DNA of 64,000 nucleotides, from the NCBI RefSeq assembly GCF_900156255.1, contig NZ_FTMK01000007.1, forward strand, positions 98,313 to 162,312, given 5' to 3'. The notes beneath the pieces are model-generated. The model did not search any database and had not been told where the DNA came from. It saw only the letters and a program-made list of their open reading frames with translations. Origin of the DNA: Paracoccus thiocyanatus (GTDB lineage Bacteria; Pseudomonadota; Alphaproteobacteria; Rhodobacterales; Rhodobacteraceae). Of this stretch, positions 45,222 to 54,633 are shown piece by piece (the first letter of the stretch is position 1; each line of letters begins with the position of its first letter). The position numbers and the translations under genes are program-made.

Positions 45222-45803
45222 TCAGCCGGCCTTTGCGGCCTCGACCGTGATCTTGATCTCGACCTCATCCTCGACGGCGGGCGCGAACTTGCCCAGGTTG
45301 AACTCCGAACGCCTGATTTCGGATTCGGCGTCGAAGCCTGCAACCTCGTTGCCGGTCATCGGATGGTTGCCAAGCTGGTTCAGATCGACATCCAGCACCA
45401 CCTGCTTGGTCACGCCATTCAGCGTCAGATCGCCGGTGACCTTGGCTTCCTTGTCGTCGCCTTCGGGCTCGACCTTGGTCGATTTGAAGGTCGCGACCGC
45501 GCCGCTGGCGTCGGTATTGAAGAAATCCGGCCCGAACAGGTGCTTGTCCAGTTCTGCCGAAACCGTGCGCAGCCCGGCAAGCGGGATGGTCGCCTCGACG
45601 CTGGAATTGGTGGGATTTTCGGCGTCCAGCGTCAGCGTGCCGGTGACGCCGTTGATGATGCCGGTGCTGGTCGAAAAGCCCATGTGATCGTATTCGAAGA
45701 CCACCTGGCTGTGGGCGGGGTCGAATTCATAGACCACCGGCTCTGCCATGGCCGCGCCCGCAAGCAGGACCAGGGCGGCCGAAGAGGTGAGAACGGATTT
45801 CAT
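45222..45803 (-). CDS. YceI-family periplasmic protein
   Basis: A 193-residue secreted protein: signal peptide MKSVLTSSAALVLLAGAAMA followed by the YceI lipocalin-like barrel (YEFDPAHSQVVFEYDHMGFS near the mature N-terminus). YceI barrels bind isoprenoid lipids. The start at 45803 has GGGAG upstream; the longer frame runs through the promoter region. An inverted repeat GGTTTC-cc-GAAACC (45867-45880) lies upstream of the gene and could be a regulator site. Role here unknown; some homologues are linked to base or oxidative stress. Confidence 0.88.
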   Translation of the reverse strand: MKSVLTSSAALVLLAGAAMAEPVVYEFDPAHSQVVFEYDHMGFSTSTGIINGVTGTLTLDAENPTNSSVEATIPLAGLRTVSAELDKHLFGPDFFNTDASGAVATFKSTKVEPEGDDKEAKVTGDLTLNGVTKQVVLDVDLNQLGNHPMTGNEVAGFDAESEIRRSEFNLGKFAPAVEDEVEIKITVEAAKAG

Positions 45804-46092
45804 GCTGAACTCCCGGTTTGAATGACTCTGGAAAGGTTCTGCCACAAAATCCTGCGGCTTCAACAAGGTTTCCCGAAACCGGCCTGACAATTTCGTGTTT
45901 CGCCGCAGCGCAGAAACGAAATCGCCGCAGCCGGGCACTGGGGCAGCGTTTCCGGGGTTTTTCCTTGCAATCCCTGCCCTGGCGGCTATAAGGCCGCATC
46001 CTTCCGCAAATGCGAAACCGGCGCAGCCTCTCGTGGCGGGGCGCGGAAGGGCTGTCCCGCCGTTGAAGTGCGCCCCGAAAAAAGGTGCAGAC

Positions 46093-46488
46093 ATGCCGCT
46101 TTACGAGCATGTGCTGATCGCCCGCCAGGACCTGTCGAATGCGCAGGCCGAGGGGCTGATCGAACATTTCTCGACCGTGATCGCCGACAATGGCGGCAAG
46201 GTCGTGGACAACGAATATTGGGGCGTTCGCACGCTCGCCTACAAGATCAACAAGAACCGCAAGGGCCATTACGCCTTCCTGCGTTCGGACGCGCCCTCGG
46301 CCGCCGTGCAGGAAATGGAGCGTCTTGCTGGCCTGCATGACGATGTCATGCGCGTGCTGACCATCCGCGTGGAAGAGCACAAGGACGGCCCCTCGATCCA
46401 GATGCAAAAGCGCGACGAGCGCGAGCGCGGTGATCGTGGCGACCGCGGCGAGCGGCGCGAGCGTCGCGACCGCGACGACCGGAACTAA
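46093..46488 (+). CDS. rpsF: 30S ribosomal protein S6
   Basis: A 131-residue S6 (MPLYEHVLIARQDLSNAQAE start; YWGVRTLAYKINKNRKGHY in the core), which pairs with S18 in the platform of the 30S subunit. The C-terminus (last about 25 residues) is an Arg/Asp/Glu repeat tail. It heads the rpsF-rpsR-rplI operon. The upstream region (45804-46092) holds hairpin-forming sequence that could be the S6:S18 autoregulatory leader, which I cannot prove. Confidence 0.97.
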   Translation: MPLYEHVLIARQDLSNAQAEGLIEHFSTVIADNGGKVVDNEYWGVRTLAYKINKNRKGHYAFLRSDAPSAAVQEMERLAGLHDDVMRVLTIRVEEHKDGPSIQMQKRDERERGDRGDRGERRERRDRDDRN

Positions 46489-46506
46489 GGGAAAGGAACC
46501 AGGATC

Positions 46507-46734
46507 ATGGCCAACAAACCCTTCTTCCGCCGCCGCAAGGTCTGCCCCTTCTCGGGCGACAATGCCCCCGCCATCGATTACAAGGACACGCGTCTGCTTC
46601 AGCGTTACGTCAGCGAACGCGGCAAGATCGTGCCCTCGCGCATCACCGCAGTCTCGGCCAAGAAGCAGCGCGAACTGGCGCGCGCCATCAAGCGCGCCCG
46701 CTTCCTCGCCCTGCTGCCCTATGCCGTGAAGTAA
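46507..46734 (+). CDS. rpsR: 30S ribosomal protein S18
   Basis: A 75-residue S18 with the typical [13 protein letters not shown]-terminus and the conserved [19 protein letters not shown] core. It binds S6 and the 16S platform. It lies 18 bases after rpsF with GGAAAGGAACC before the start, and 12 bases before rplI. Confidence 0.97.
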   Translation: MANKPFFRRRKVCPFSGDNAPAIDYKDTRLLQRYVSERGKIVPSRITAVSAKKQRELARAIKRARFLALLPYAVK

Positions 46735-46746
46735 GGAGAGACGATC

Positions 46747-47331
46747 ATGCAAGTCATCCTGCTGGAACGCGTGGCCCGGCTGGGCCAGATGGGCGAAGTC
46801 GTGCGCGTCAAGGACGGTTTCGCGCGCAACTACCTGCTGCCGCAAGGCAAGGCGCTGCGCGCCTCGGACGCCAATATCCAGGCGTTCGAAGCCCGCAAGG
46901 CCGAACTCGCCTCGCGCAACGACGAATCCCGCGCCGAAGCGCTGAAGGTCGCCGAAAAGCTTGACGGCCAGTCCTTCGTCATCATCCGCTCGGCTTCTGA
47001 TGCCGGCGCGCTTTATGGCTCGGTCACGCCGCGCGATGCCGCCGATGTCGCCAATGCCGAAGGTTTCGCAATCGAGCGTCGCCAGGTTGTGCTGACCGCC
47101 CCGATCAAGGATCTGGGCCTGCACGAGGTTCGCGTGCACCTGCACCCGGAAGTCGATGTGACGATCCGGCTGAACGTCGCCCGCTCGACCGAAGAGGCAG
47201 AGCTGCAAGCCACGGGCAAGTCGATCCAGGAACTGGCCGCCGAAGAGGAAGCCGCCGCGGAATTCGAAATCGCCGAACTGTTCGACGATCTCGGCTCGGC
47301 CGGCCGCGACGAGGACGAAGTCGCGAACTGA
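46747..47331 (+). CDS. rplI: 50S ribosomal protein L9
   Basis: A 194-residue L9. The N-terminal rRNA-binding domain ([20 protein letters not shown], then [13 protein letters not shown]) is followed by the connecting helix and C-terminal domain. An acidic extension of about 40 residues after the normal end is typical of alphaproteobacterial L9. It is the last gene of the operon and is followed by a strong terminator. Confidence 0.97.
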   Translation: MQVILLERVARLGQMGEVVRVKDGFARNYLLPQGKALRASDANIQAFEARKAELASRNDESRAEALKVAEKLDGQSFVIIRSASDAGALYGSVTPRDAADVANAEGFAIERRQVVLTAPIKDLGLHEVRVHLHPEVDVTIRLNVARSTEEAELQATGKSIQELAAEEEAAAEFEIAELFDDLGSAGRDEDEVAN

Positions 47332-47356
47332 TCGCGCCTTATCGCCAAACATCAAG

Positions 47357-47383
47357 AACGCGCCGCTTGCCGGCGCGTTTTTT
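47357..47383 (+). terminator. Terminator of the rpsF-rpsR-rplI operon
   Basis: AACGCGCCG and CGGCGCGTT form a nine-base stem around a five-base loop, with six T directly after. Confidence 0.88.
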
Positions 47384-47489
47384 CATGGCCGCGGGCCTGG
47401 GCGGCTTGCCCGCCCCGCGGCTTTGGCGGAACATTAGCGGGGTTGCCGGGTTGAAATCCCGAAGCGCCCTTCGCAGAGGATGTTCCCGA

Positions 47490-48314
47490 ATGCGCCACCA
47501 GGACGACCCGCCCATCACCCATACCCAGGCCGACGTGACCAGCGAAACCCGCTTTGGCCCGCGCCCGGTTCCCCCAGGCCATCGCCCCCGGCCGGGGCCG
47601 GCCGAATCGCGGCGCATTCCGCCGCATGGCGATCTTGCCCCCGATGGCAGCCGGCCTTGGCCGCGACCCTCGCGCGGGGCGAAATGGCTGGTGCTGGGCG
47701 GCGCCGGGCTGGCCGCCGCGGCCCTGACCGCGGGAACGGTCGTCGCGGCCCGGCATCTGTTCGACCGATTCTCGCAAGACGATTCGCCCTCGGGGCGGCG
47801 CGGCAGCCTGGCGCCGTGCTATGCCGACCTTAGCCCCGCCGAACGCGAGGCCATGCGCGAGCGGATGCGCAGCCGCGACGCAGAGGCCGCCCGCGCCGCG
47901 CAGCACATCCGGGCCGCCGCCGAACGCGACCGGCAGCCCCGCCCCGCGCCGCGCCGCCCGCGGCAACCGCTGATGAAAGAGATCGAGGCCAATACGGCCA
48001 GCCTGACCGAAGGTGTCGAAAACGTGATGCGTGCGGTGGAATCGGCCGTCAGCGGCTTTCGCACCGTCGCCGGCCAAGCCAGCGCGATCATGCGGGAATT
48101 CGGCGACGCGGCCGCCTTGGTACGCGATATCGTCGACCGCAAGCCCGCATCGCCGCAGGCCCGCAGCCAGAATCGCGAAACCGCGCGCCCCGGCTCGCGG
48201 ACCGCCGCGACCGGCATGCCGGACCTGCGTGACGACCCGCTGCTTGACGACGGCGCCGATGCGGTGCCGCCTGGCGGCCCGGCAGACCAGGACCCGCGCA
48301 TCCACCGGCTTTGA
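47490..48314 (+). CDS. Hypothetical single-pass membrane protein
   Basis: A 274-residue protein. A proline/arginine-rich N-terminus, one membrane helix at about residues 72-92 (AKWLVLGGAGLAAAALTAGT), and a charged, coiled-coil-like C-terminal part (residues about 115-230; NTASLTEGVENVMRAVESAV). The start MRHQDDPPI at 47490 has an AGAGGA sequence further upstream; an earlier start is possible. No family recognised. It stands alone after the L9 terminator and converges on tig. Confidence 0.6.
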   Translation: MRHQDDPPITHTQADVTSETRFGPRPVPPGHRPRPGPAESRRIPPHGDLAPDGSRPWPRPSRGAKWLVLGGAGLAAAALTAGTVVAARHLFDRFSQDDSPSGRRGSLAPCYADLSPAEREAMRERMRSRDAEAARAAQHIRAAAERDRQPRPAPRRPRQPLMKEIEANTASLTEGVENVMRAVESAVSGFRTVAGQASAIMREFGDAAALVRDIVDRKPASPQARSQNRETARPGSRTAATGMPDLRDDPLLDDGADAVPPGGPADQDPRIHRL

Positions 48315-48345
48315 CGCGGGGGCCAGCATCGTCGCCGCAACGAAA

Positions 48346-48372
48346 ATGGCCGCCCCCTAATGGGGCGGCCAT
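48346..48372. terminator. Terminator between the hypothetical membrane protein gene and tig
   Basis: ATGGCCGCCCC (48346-48356) and GGGGCGGCCAT (48362-48372) form an 11-base perfect stem. On the tig (minus) side it is followed by TTTTCG, so it serves tig best. Confidence 0.8.
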
Positions 48373-48395
48373 TCCATGTCAGCCGGTGCAGGGGA

Positions 48396-49730
48396 TCAAA
48401 GCTGATCCAGCGCCTCGATGGCTTTTTCCAGTTCTTCCTTGGTCACGGGCTTTTCCGAAACCTTGGCGCCTTCGACGATATGGTCCACGACCTTGTCTTC
48501 GAAGATCGGCGCACGCAGTTGCTGCTGCGCCTGCGGGTTTTGCTGGATGAACTCGAAGAAAGCGCGCTCCTGCCCCGGATATTGCCGGGCCTGGCGCATG
48601 ACCGCCTGCGTCATCTCTTGGTCCGAGACGCTGATCTCGGCCTTCTGGCCGATCTCGGCCAGCAGCAGGCCCAGGCGGACGCGGCGTTCGGCCAGCGCCT
48701 TGTGCTCGTCCGTCGGCTCGATCTCGCCATGGTTATGGCCGTGCTCTTCGGGGTGTTCTTCGTGCCAAAGCTGATGCGCGATCTGCTGCGCCTCGGCCTC
48801 GACCAGCGAATCCGGCAGCTCGAACTTGACCAGCTCGTCCAGCTTGTCGAGCAACGCGCGCTTGAGCACCTGGCGCGAGGCGCCCTGGTATTCCGCCTCC
48901 AGCCGCTCGCGGATCTGGGCTTTCAGCGCGTCCAGGCTGTCGGCACCGAATTTCTTGGCCAGTTCGTCGTCGATCTCGGCGGCTTTCGGCGCCTTGACCG
49001 CCTTGACGGTGGTTTCGAAGACGGCGTCCTTGCCGGCCAGCGTGGGGTGGCCATAATCCTCGGGGAATTTCACCTCGACCTTGACCTCGTCGCCAGCCTT
49101 GGCGCCGACCAGCTGTTCCTCAAAGCCGGGAATGAAGCTGTTCGAGCCCAGCACCAGCGGGTAATCCTCGGCCGAGCCACCCTCGAAGGCTTCGCCATCG
49201 ACCATGCCCTTGAAGTCGATCACGACCTGGTCGCCGTCCTTGGCCTTGGTGCCCTTCTTGCGATCTTCGAAGTTCTGGGCGTTCTTGGCCAGGTTTTCCA
49301 GCGCCTCGGTCACCTGGTCTTCGCCGGCGGCGACGACCAGCCGCTCAAGTTCGACACCGGACAGGTCGGCCTGGGGGATGGTGGGCAGCGCCTCATAGGC
49401 GACGGTGACGACGACGTCGTCGCCTTCCTTCCAGGTCTCGCCATTGACCATCTCGATCTTGGGCTGCACGGCGGGGCGGTCGCCCGACTGCTCCAGATGG
49501 TCGCGCAGCGCCTTGTCGATCGCCTCCTGCATGGCATCGCTCATGATACGCTGGCCGAACTGCTTTTTCAGCAGCGCCATCGGCACCTTGCCCTTGCGGA
49601 AGCCCTTCATCTCGACCTCGGGCTGGGTCTCTTTCAGCTTCGCATCCACCTGCGCCGCCAGATCGGCCGCGGGCAGGGTGAATTCATAGCCCCGCTTCAG
49701 CCCTTCGTTCCGGGTTTCCTTGACCTGCAT
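48396..49730 (-). CDS. tig: Trigger factor (ribosome-associated chaperone)
   Basis: A 444-residue trigger factor. The ribosome-binding N-domain carries the GFRKGKVPM signature (about 42-50), followed by an FKBP-type isomerase domain (about 155-245; [16 protein letters not shown]) and the helical C-domain. A His-rich segment ([12 protein letters not shown], about 330) is unusual but in a loop. It meets nascent chains at the exit tunnel. The start [11 protein letters not shown] is chosen; the upstream ATG lies outside the conserved region. Confidence 0.95.
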   Translation of the reverse strand: MQVKETRNEGLKRGYEFTLPAADLAAQVDAKLKETQPEVEMKGFRKGKVPMALLKKQFGQRIMSDAMQEAIDKALRDHLEQSGDRPAVQPKIEMVNGETWKEGDDVVVTVAYEALPTIPQADLSGVELERLVVAAGEDQVTEALENLAKNAQNFEDRKKGTKAKDGDQVVIDFKGMVDGEAFEGGSAEDYPLVLGSNSFIPGFEEQLVGAKAGDEVKVEVKFPEDYGHPTLAGKDAVFETTVKAVKAPKAAEIDDELAKKFGADSLDALKAQIRERLEAEYQGASRQVLKRALLDKLDELVKFELPDSLVEAEAQQIAHQLWHEEHPEEHGHNHGEIEPTDEHKALAERRVRLGLLLAEIGQKAEISVSDQEMTQAVMRQARQYPGQERAFFEFIQQNPQAQQQLRAPIFEDKVVDHIVEGAKVSEKPVTKEELEKAIEALDQL

Positions 49731-50247
49731 TTGTCTTCCTTCATCCACGAACCGATCGCGCGGGTCCAAGGCTTGCCAGCCCTGCCGGCACCGGAACCTG
49801 CCGTCCCGCGCCCCCGCCTGTTTCAGCGCGCTAGCTAGGGGATTTCGCCCCGCATAGCAAGGAGGAACGCGGATTTACCCCGGTTGCGCGCCCGCTGCGG
49901 CCTGGGGCAAAGGGGTGGGGAAAACGCCACGCGGCGCAGCAATGCAAGGCCAAAAGAACCGCCGCGGCGCGATCCAGGAACTCACGGGAAAAATCCGCCT
50001 GCAGCCTTGGCTTGGATGTGATTAGGTCAACGAACGGAACCTAACTTATGGACATATTTCCTTTCCCGCGGGCAAGGTTCATAGAGTTCCTGTGCCGTAA
50101 GTGGTTGTTTGTTAACCTGGGTAAGTGGTTCAGTGGTCTTGTTCGACCCGACCGGGCGGACGCGCCTTGCGTTCGCCCGGTTGTCGATTCCACCCCGGTC
50201 ATCCCGGCCCCATCGGGCGGCGCGCATGGACGCCCCTTTACGGGCGA
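49731..50247. other. Gene-poor intergenic stretch with a strong hairpin
   Basis: About 515 bases upstream of tig and downstream of gltX with no gene I would defend. The part from about 50015 to 50145 is AT-richer than its surroundings. A 12-base hairpin with one G-U pair (50152-50163 with 50169-50180) is followed by TTGTCG and could end a small RNA. Short frames exist on both strands (50027-50227 minus; 50048 onwards plus), neither convincing. Confidence 0.4.
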
Positions 50248-51573
50248 TCAGCCGCGGGCCCGCACCACCTGCAATAGCGGCATGACATCGGACATGTCCG
50301 GCCCATGCGCCTGGCCGGTCAGCGCCTTGCGCAGCGGCATGAACAGGCCCTTGCCCTTGCGGCCGGTCGCCTGCTTGACCGCATTGGTGAACTCGCCCCA
50401 GGTCGCATCGCTATAGGGCGGCGGCGGCAGCAGCGTCATCGCCTGGGCAATGAAATCTGCATCCTCGGGGTCGATCTGCGGCTCGGCCCCTTGCGAGAAG
50501 ATGTCCCACCAACCGGCCAGGTCGTCCAGCCGGGTGATGTTCTGCGAGGCGACGCGCCAGAACCGCTCGGCCAGATCGGCCGGCACGCCCAGCGCGTCGA
50601 TTCGCGCCCGCACCCGGTCAAAGGGCAATGCCTGGTTCGCCTCGCGCGTCAGCGGCCACAGGTCCTCGGCGTCGAACTTGGTGGGCGAGGCGCCGAATTG
50701 CGACAGCTCGAACCCCTCGGCCAGCTCGTCCAGCGAAGTCTTCAGTTCCACCGGCTGCGACGAGCCCAGCCGCGCCATCAGCGACAACAGCGCCTCGGGC
50801 GCCACGCCGTTTTCGCGCAGGTCCTTGATCGACAGGGTGCCCAGGCGCTTGGACAGTTCCTCGCCCTGCGCCCCGGTCAGCAGGCTGTGATGGGCAAAGG
50901 CCGGAGGTTCCGACCCCAGGGCGCGGATGATCTGGATCTGCGTCGCGGTATTGGTCACGTGGTCGGCGCCGCGCACGATATGGGTCACGCCCATGTCGGC
51001 GTCATCCACGGAACTGGCAAAAGTATAAAGCACCTGCCCGTCGGCGCGGATCAGCACCGGGTCCGACACGCTGGCCGCGTCGATGGAGATACCCCCAAGG
51101 ATGCCGTCGGTCCATTCGATCCGCTCCTGGTCCAGCAGGAAGCGCCAATAGCCGGCGCGGCCCTCGGCGCGCAGCCGGTCCTTGTCCTCGGCCGAAAGCT
51201 TCAGCCCGGCGCGGTCATAAACCGGCGGCCTGCCCATGTTGAGCTGCTTCTTGCGCTTCAGGTCCAGCTCGGTCGGGGTCTCGAACACCTCGTAAAGCCG
51301 GCCGGACGCCCGCAGCTCCTGGGCCATCTCGCCATAGCGGTCCAGGCGGTCCGACTGCCGCTCGATCCGGTCCCAGGTCAGGCCCAGCCATTCCAGGTCG
51401 CGCTGGATGCCGTCGGCATATTCCTGCTTGCTGCGCTCGCGGTCGGTGTCGTCCAGCCGCAGGATGAAGGTGCCGCCCGCCTTGCGCGCGATCAGATAGT
51501 TCATCAGCGCCGTGCGCAGGTTGCCGACATGGATATGGCCGGTGGGCGAAGGGGCGAAACGGGTGGTGGTCAT
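50248..51573 (-). CDS. gltX: Glutamyl-tRNA synthetase
   Basis: A 441-residue class I synthetase with the HIGH-like HIHVGNLR motif at residues 13-20 and a KMSKS-like EELSKRLG near residue 240, an anticodon-binding C-domain following. The ATG at 51573 is the family start. It charges tRNA-Glu. Many alphaproteobacteria carry two GltX proteins, one of which misacylates tRNA-Gln for GatCAB; which one this is cannot be decided here. Confidence 0.93.
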   Translation of the reverse strand: MTTTRFAPSPTGHIHVGNLRTALMNYLIARKAGGTFILRLDDTDRERSKQEYADGIQRDLEWLGLTWDRIERQSDRLDRYGEMAQELRASGRLYEVFETPTELDLKRKKQLNMGRPPVYDRAGLKLSAEDKDRLRAEGRAGYWRFLLDQERIEWTDGILGGISIDAASVSDPVLIRADGQVLYTFASSVDDADMGVTHIVRGADHVTNTATQIQIIRALGSEPPAFAHHSLLTGAQGEELSKRLGTLSIKDLRENGVAPEALLSLMARLGSSQPVELKTSLDELAEGFELSQFGASPTKFDAEDLWPLTREANQALPFDRVRARIDALGVPADLAERFWRVASQNITRLDDLAGWWDIFSQGAEPQIDPEDADFIAQAMTLLPPPPYSDATWGEFTNAVKQATGRKGKGLFMPLRKALTGQAHGPDMSDVMPLLQVVRARG

Positions 51574-51651
51574 GGGGATCTCCTGTCGGCTTCGCTCTTT
51601 CACAAACGGCGGTTTTTGTCCATATCGGGGACCAAAGACAGAGGTAAGCCG

Positions 51652-52059
51652 ATGCTGGACTGGAAGAATGCCGAGGCCCCGGACGCGGCCATGATCGAGG
51701 AACTGGCGCGCGAGGCCATCGCCGGCCTGCCGCCGGAATTCGCCGCCCCCGCCGCCCAGGTGGTGCTGCGCGTCGAGGATTTTGCCGGCGACGAGTTCCT
51801 GGACGAGTTGGAGATCGACGACCCGCTGGAGCTGACCGGGCTTTACGACGGCGTGCCGATGACCGAGAAATCGCCCAGCGACCCGCAGCATTTCCCCGAC
51901 ACGGTCTGGCTGTTCCGCCGCGCCATCCTGGACGAATGGGCCGCGCGCGGGGACGTGACGCTGGGCCAGTTGGTCGCCCATGTCGTGGTGCATGAATTCG
52001 CCCATCACTTCGGCTGGTCCGACGACGACATCGCTGCCATCGACCGCTGGTGGGAATGA
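51652..52059 (+). CDS. Zincin-like metallopeptidase family protein
   Basis: A 135-residue cytoplasmic protein with a zincin core: HEFAHHFGWSDDDI (residues about 115-128), which includes the HExxH zinc site and a downstream acidic ligand (the metzincin-like Zincin_1/DUF1025 family). Members are widespread and of unknown substrate. It is divergent from gltX and overlaps the PfkB kinase gene by four bases (ATGA). Confidence 0.8.
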   Translation: MLDWKNAEAPDAAMIEELAREAIAGLPPEFAAPAAQVVLRVEDFAGDEFLDELEIDDPLELTGLYDGVPMTEKSPSDPQHFPDTVWLFRRAILDEWAARGDVTLGQLVAHVVVHEFAHHFGWSDDDIAAIDRWWE

Positions 52060-53018
52060 TGGGCCAGGCGCCGATCCTGACCATCACGCTGAATCCCGCC
52101 CTGGACCTGACCACCGGCGCCGCTCGCGTCGTGCCCGACACCAAGCTGCGCTGCGAGCCGCCGCGCTTCGATCCGGGCGGGGGCGGCATCAATGTCAGCC
52201 GGGCGATCCGCGCCATGGGCGGCGACAGCACGGCGCTGGTCGCGCTTGGCGGCGCCACCGGGCAGCGCATCGCCGAATTGCTGGCGGCGACCGGCATCCC
52301 GCTGCACACCCTGCCCGCGCCGGGCGAGACGCGGCAATCCGTGACCGTGGACGACCGCACCATCCGCCAGCAATACCGCTTTGTCATGCCCGGCCCGGAA
52401 TGGTCCGCGGCCGATGTCGATGCCGCGCTGGAAGCCGCCGCCAGTGCCGCCCGGCCCGGCGCGCTGGTGGTGCTGTCGGGTTCGAACCCGCCGGGGGTGC
52501 CGGCACGCTTTGCCGCCATGCTGGCCCAGCGGCTGCGCGGCAGCGGCGCGCGGCTGGTCGTGGACACTTCGGGCCCGGCGCTGGCCCAGGTCGCCGCCGC
52601 CACCGACCGCCGGGTCGAGATCCTGCGCATGGACGACGAAGAGGCCGAGGGGCTGGCCGGCCGCCCCCTGCCCTATCGCGCCGATACGGCGGGCTTTGCG
52701 GCCAGCCTTGTCGCCTCGGGGGCGGCGCATGGGGTGATCGTGGCGCGCGGCCGCGACGGCAATATCATCGCCACCGATAAGGGCATCTGGCATGCCGAGG
52801 CGGCACGGGTCCAGGTGGTCAGCAAGGTCGGCGCCGGCGACAGCTTCCTGGCCGGCTTCACGCTGGGCCATGCGCGGGGCTGGCCGGTCTGGGACGCGCT
52901 GGGGCTTGCGGCCGCCGCCGCCTCGGCCACGGTTCAGACGCCCGCAACCGAACTGTGCCGGGGCGAGGATGTCGAGCGGCTGTTCGCCGCCCGCGTGGTG
53001 ACGCGGATGGGGGCCTAG
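52056..53018 (+). CDS. PfkB-family sugar kinase (1-phosphofructokinase-like)
   Basis: A 320-residue ribokinase-fold kinase. The start has the hexose-kinase NPALDLTTG motif, RFDPGGGGINVSRAIRAMGG follows (part: GGGGINVSRA), and the catalytic GAGDSFLAGF carries the general base aspartate. This subgroup (1-phosphofructokinase, tagatose-6-phosphate or LacC-type kinases) phosphorylates sugar phosphates. The substrate is not identifiable. It overlaps the zincin gene and converges with a four-base overlap on the phosphatase gene. Confidence 0.85.
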   Translation: MMGQAPILTITLNPALDLTTGAARVVPDTKLRCEPPRFDPGGGGINVSRAIRAMGGDSTALVALGGATGQRIAELLAATGIPLHTLPAPGETRQSVTVDDRTIRQQYRFVMPGPEWSAADVDAALEAAASAARPGALVVLSGSNPPGVPARFAAMLAQRLRGSGARLVVDTSGPALAQVAAATDRRVEILRMDDEEAEGLAGRPLPYRADTAGFAASLVASGAAHGVIVARGRDGNIIATDKGIWHAEAARVQVVSKVGAGDSFLAGFTLGHARGWPVWDALGLAAAAASATVQTPATELCRGEDVERLFAARVVTRMGA

Positions 53019-53533
53019 TCGCGCCCGTCCATGCGCACGAAATCCAGCACGCTGCCCTGGGCCGGGCGCAATTCGGACCAATCGCCGATCTGGAAATCGA
53101 CCACCAGCGTCGCCGCCGTCGGATAGCGGCGGAAATCCGGGTCCAGGGGCAGCCGCGCCGGCAGCATGGCGGCAAATTCGGCGATGCCGGGATTATGGCC
53201 GATCATCATCACCGTGGGCGCCGAGGCGCTGCGCAGCACCTCCAGCATCTTCTCGGGCGCGGCGTGGTAAAGCCCCGGCTCGTACCGGATATGCGGCCGC
53301 ACCTCCAGCGGGGCAAGCGCGATCCGCTCCCAGGTTTCGCGCGTGCGCTCGGCGGTGGAACACAGCACCTCTTCGGGCTCATAGCCGCGGCTGGCCAGCC
53401 AGTCGCCCAGTTCGCGCGCCGAACGGCGGCCGCGCGCATTCAGCGGACGGTCGTGATCGGGTTGCGCCGGATCGTCCCATGACGATTTCGCATGACGGGT
53501 CAGGATCAGTCGGCAGTGTCCGAGTGGAGTCAT
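53015..53533 (-). CDS. Histidine phosphatase (SixA-like)
   Basis: A 172-residue member of histidine phosphatase branch 1. The catalytic RHG-type motif is LTRHAKSSWDD (RHA in place of RHG), and the second histidine is in MIGHNPGI. SixA removes phosphate from histidine-phosphorelay proteins in E. coli; the match here is general. It overlaps the end of the PfkB gene by four bases on the opposite strand, so the two share a terminator-free junction. Confidence 0.8.
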   Translation of the reverse strand: MTPLGHCRLILTRHAKSSWDDPAQPDHDRPLNARGRRSARELGDWLASRGYEPEEVLCSTAERTRETWERIALAPLEVRPHIRYEPGLYHAAPEKMLEVLRSASAPTVMMIGHNPGIAEFAAMLPARLPLDPDFRRYPTAATLVVDFQIGDWSELRPAQGSVLDFVRMDGRD

Positions 53534-53640
53534 CGAATTGCCTTTTCGGCCATGCGGTTAAGTTTTGGCGGCGTCGCCGAGCCTGCCATAGCTGCGGCGG
53601 CGGCGGCAAGCCTTCTCTTTGTGGCGGGTTGTCGCGCGGT

Positions 53641-54540
53641 TCAAAGCCCGCTGTCGCCCTGGCGCAAGCCCCGCGGCTTGACCCGCGATTCGGTCGAGCG
53701 GATCAGCGAACCCGCGCCATGTTCGGTGAACAGTTCCAGCAGGCAGGCATTGGGCACCCGCCCGTCCAGGATCACCACGGCGCGCACCCCTTCCTCCAGC
53801 GCCTTCAGCGCGGTTTCGGTCTTGGGGATCATGCCGCCGGCGATAGTGCCGTCGGCGATCATGGCGCGCACCTGGTCGGGATGCATCGCCGTCACCACCT
53901 CGCCCGAGGCGTTCTTGACCCCGGCCACATCGGTCAGCAGCAGCAGCCGATCGGCCTTTAGCGCGCCGGCAATGGCGCCGGCCGCGGTGTCGCCGTTGAC
54001 GTTGAAGGTCTCGTTATCCTCCATCCCCGTGGCCACCGGGGCGATGACCGGGATCAGCCCGGCATTGTAAAGGTCGCGGATGATCTGCACGTTCATCTCG
54101 ACCGGGCGGCCGACGAAGCCCAGTTCCGGGTCGTCCGGCTCGCAGACCATCAGGTCGTCGTCCTTGCCGGAAATCCCGACCGCGCGGCCGCCGGCATCGT
54201 TGATCGCCTGCACGATGCGCTTGTTGACCAGACCCGACAGCACCATTTCCACCACCTCGACCGTCTCGCGGGTGGTGACGCGCTTGCCGCGCACGAAACG
54301 GCTCTCGATGCCCAGCTTGCCCAGCAGGTCGTTGATCATCGGCCCGCCGCCATGGCAGACCACCGGATGGATGCCGACCTGGCGCATCAGCACGACATCG
54401 CGGGCGAATTCTGCCATCGCCTCGTCGTCGCCCATGGCATTGCCGCCGAACTTCACCACCACCACCGCGCCCGAATATCGCTGCATATAGGGCAGCGCTT
54501 CGGACAGAGTGCGGGCGGTGGCGATCCAGTCTCGGTTCAT
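53641..54540 (-). CDS. argB: Acetylglutamate kinase
   Basis: A 299-residue ArgB of the amino acid kinase family, catalysing the second step of arginine biosynthesis. It has [12 protein letters not shown] at the N-terminus, [12 protein letters not shown] for the substrate site, GRPVEMN, and [13 protein letters not shown] near the nucleotide site. The start MNRDWIATA fits family members; an ATG five codons upstream is also open. It is separated from engB by about 90 bases and is probably the last gene of the yidC-MOSC-engB run. Confidence 0.94.
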   Translation of the reverse strand: MNRDWIATARTLSEALPYMQRYSGAVVVVKFGGNAMGDDEAMAEFARDVVLMRQVGIHPVVCHGGGPMINDLLGKLGIESRFVRGKRVTTRETVEVVEMVLSGLVNKRIVQAINDAGGRAVGISGKDDDLMVCEPDDPELGFVGRPVEMNVQIIRDLYNAGLIPVIAPVATGMEDNETFNVNGDTAAGAIAGALKADRLLLLTDVAGVKNASGEVVTAMHPDQVRAMIADGTIAGGMIPKTETALKALEEGVRAVVILDGRVPNACLLELFTEHGAGSLIRSTESRVKPRGLRQGDSGL

Positions 54541-54633
54541 GTTCTGCTTTCTCATCAGGAGCCCCTGTTCGTCGCACCGACCCTAGGATGCGCGCGCCGG
54601 CCAGTCCAGACCGCGCCGTTCCAACCCCGCCGC

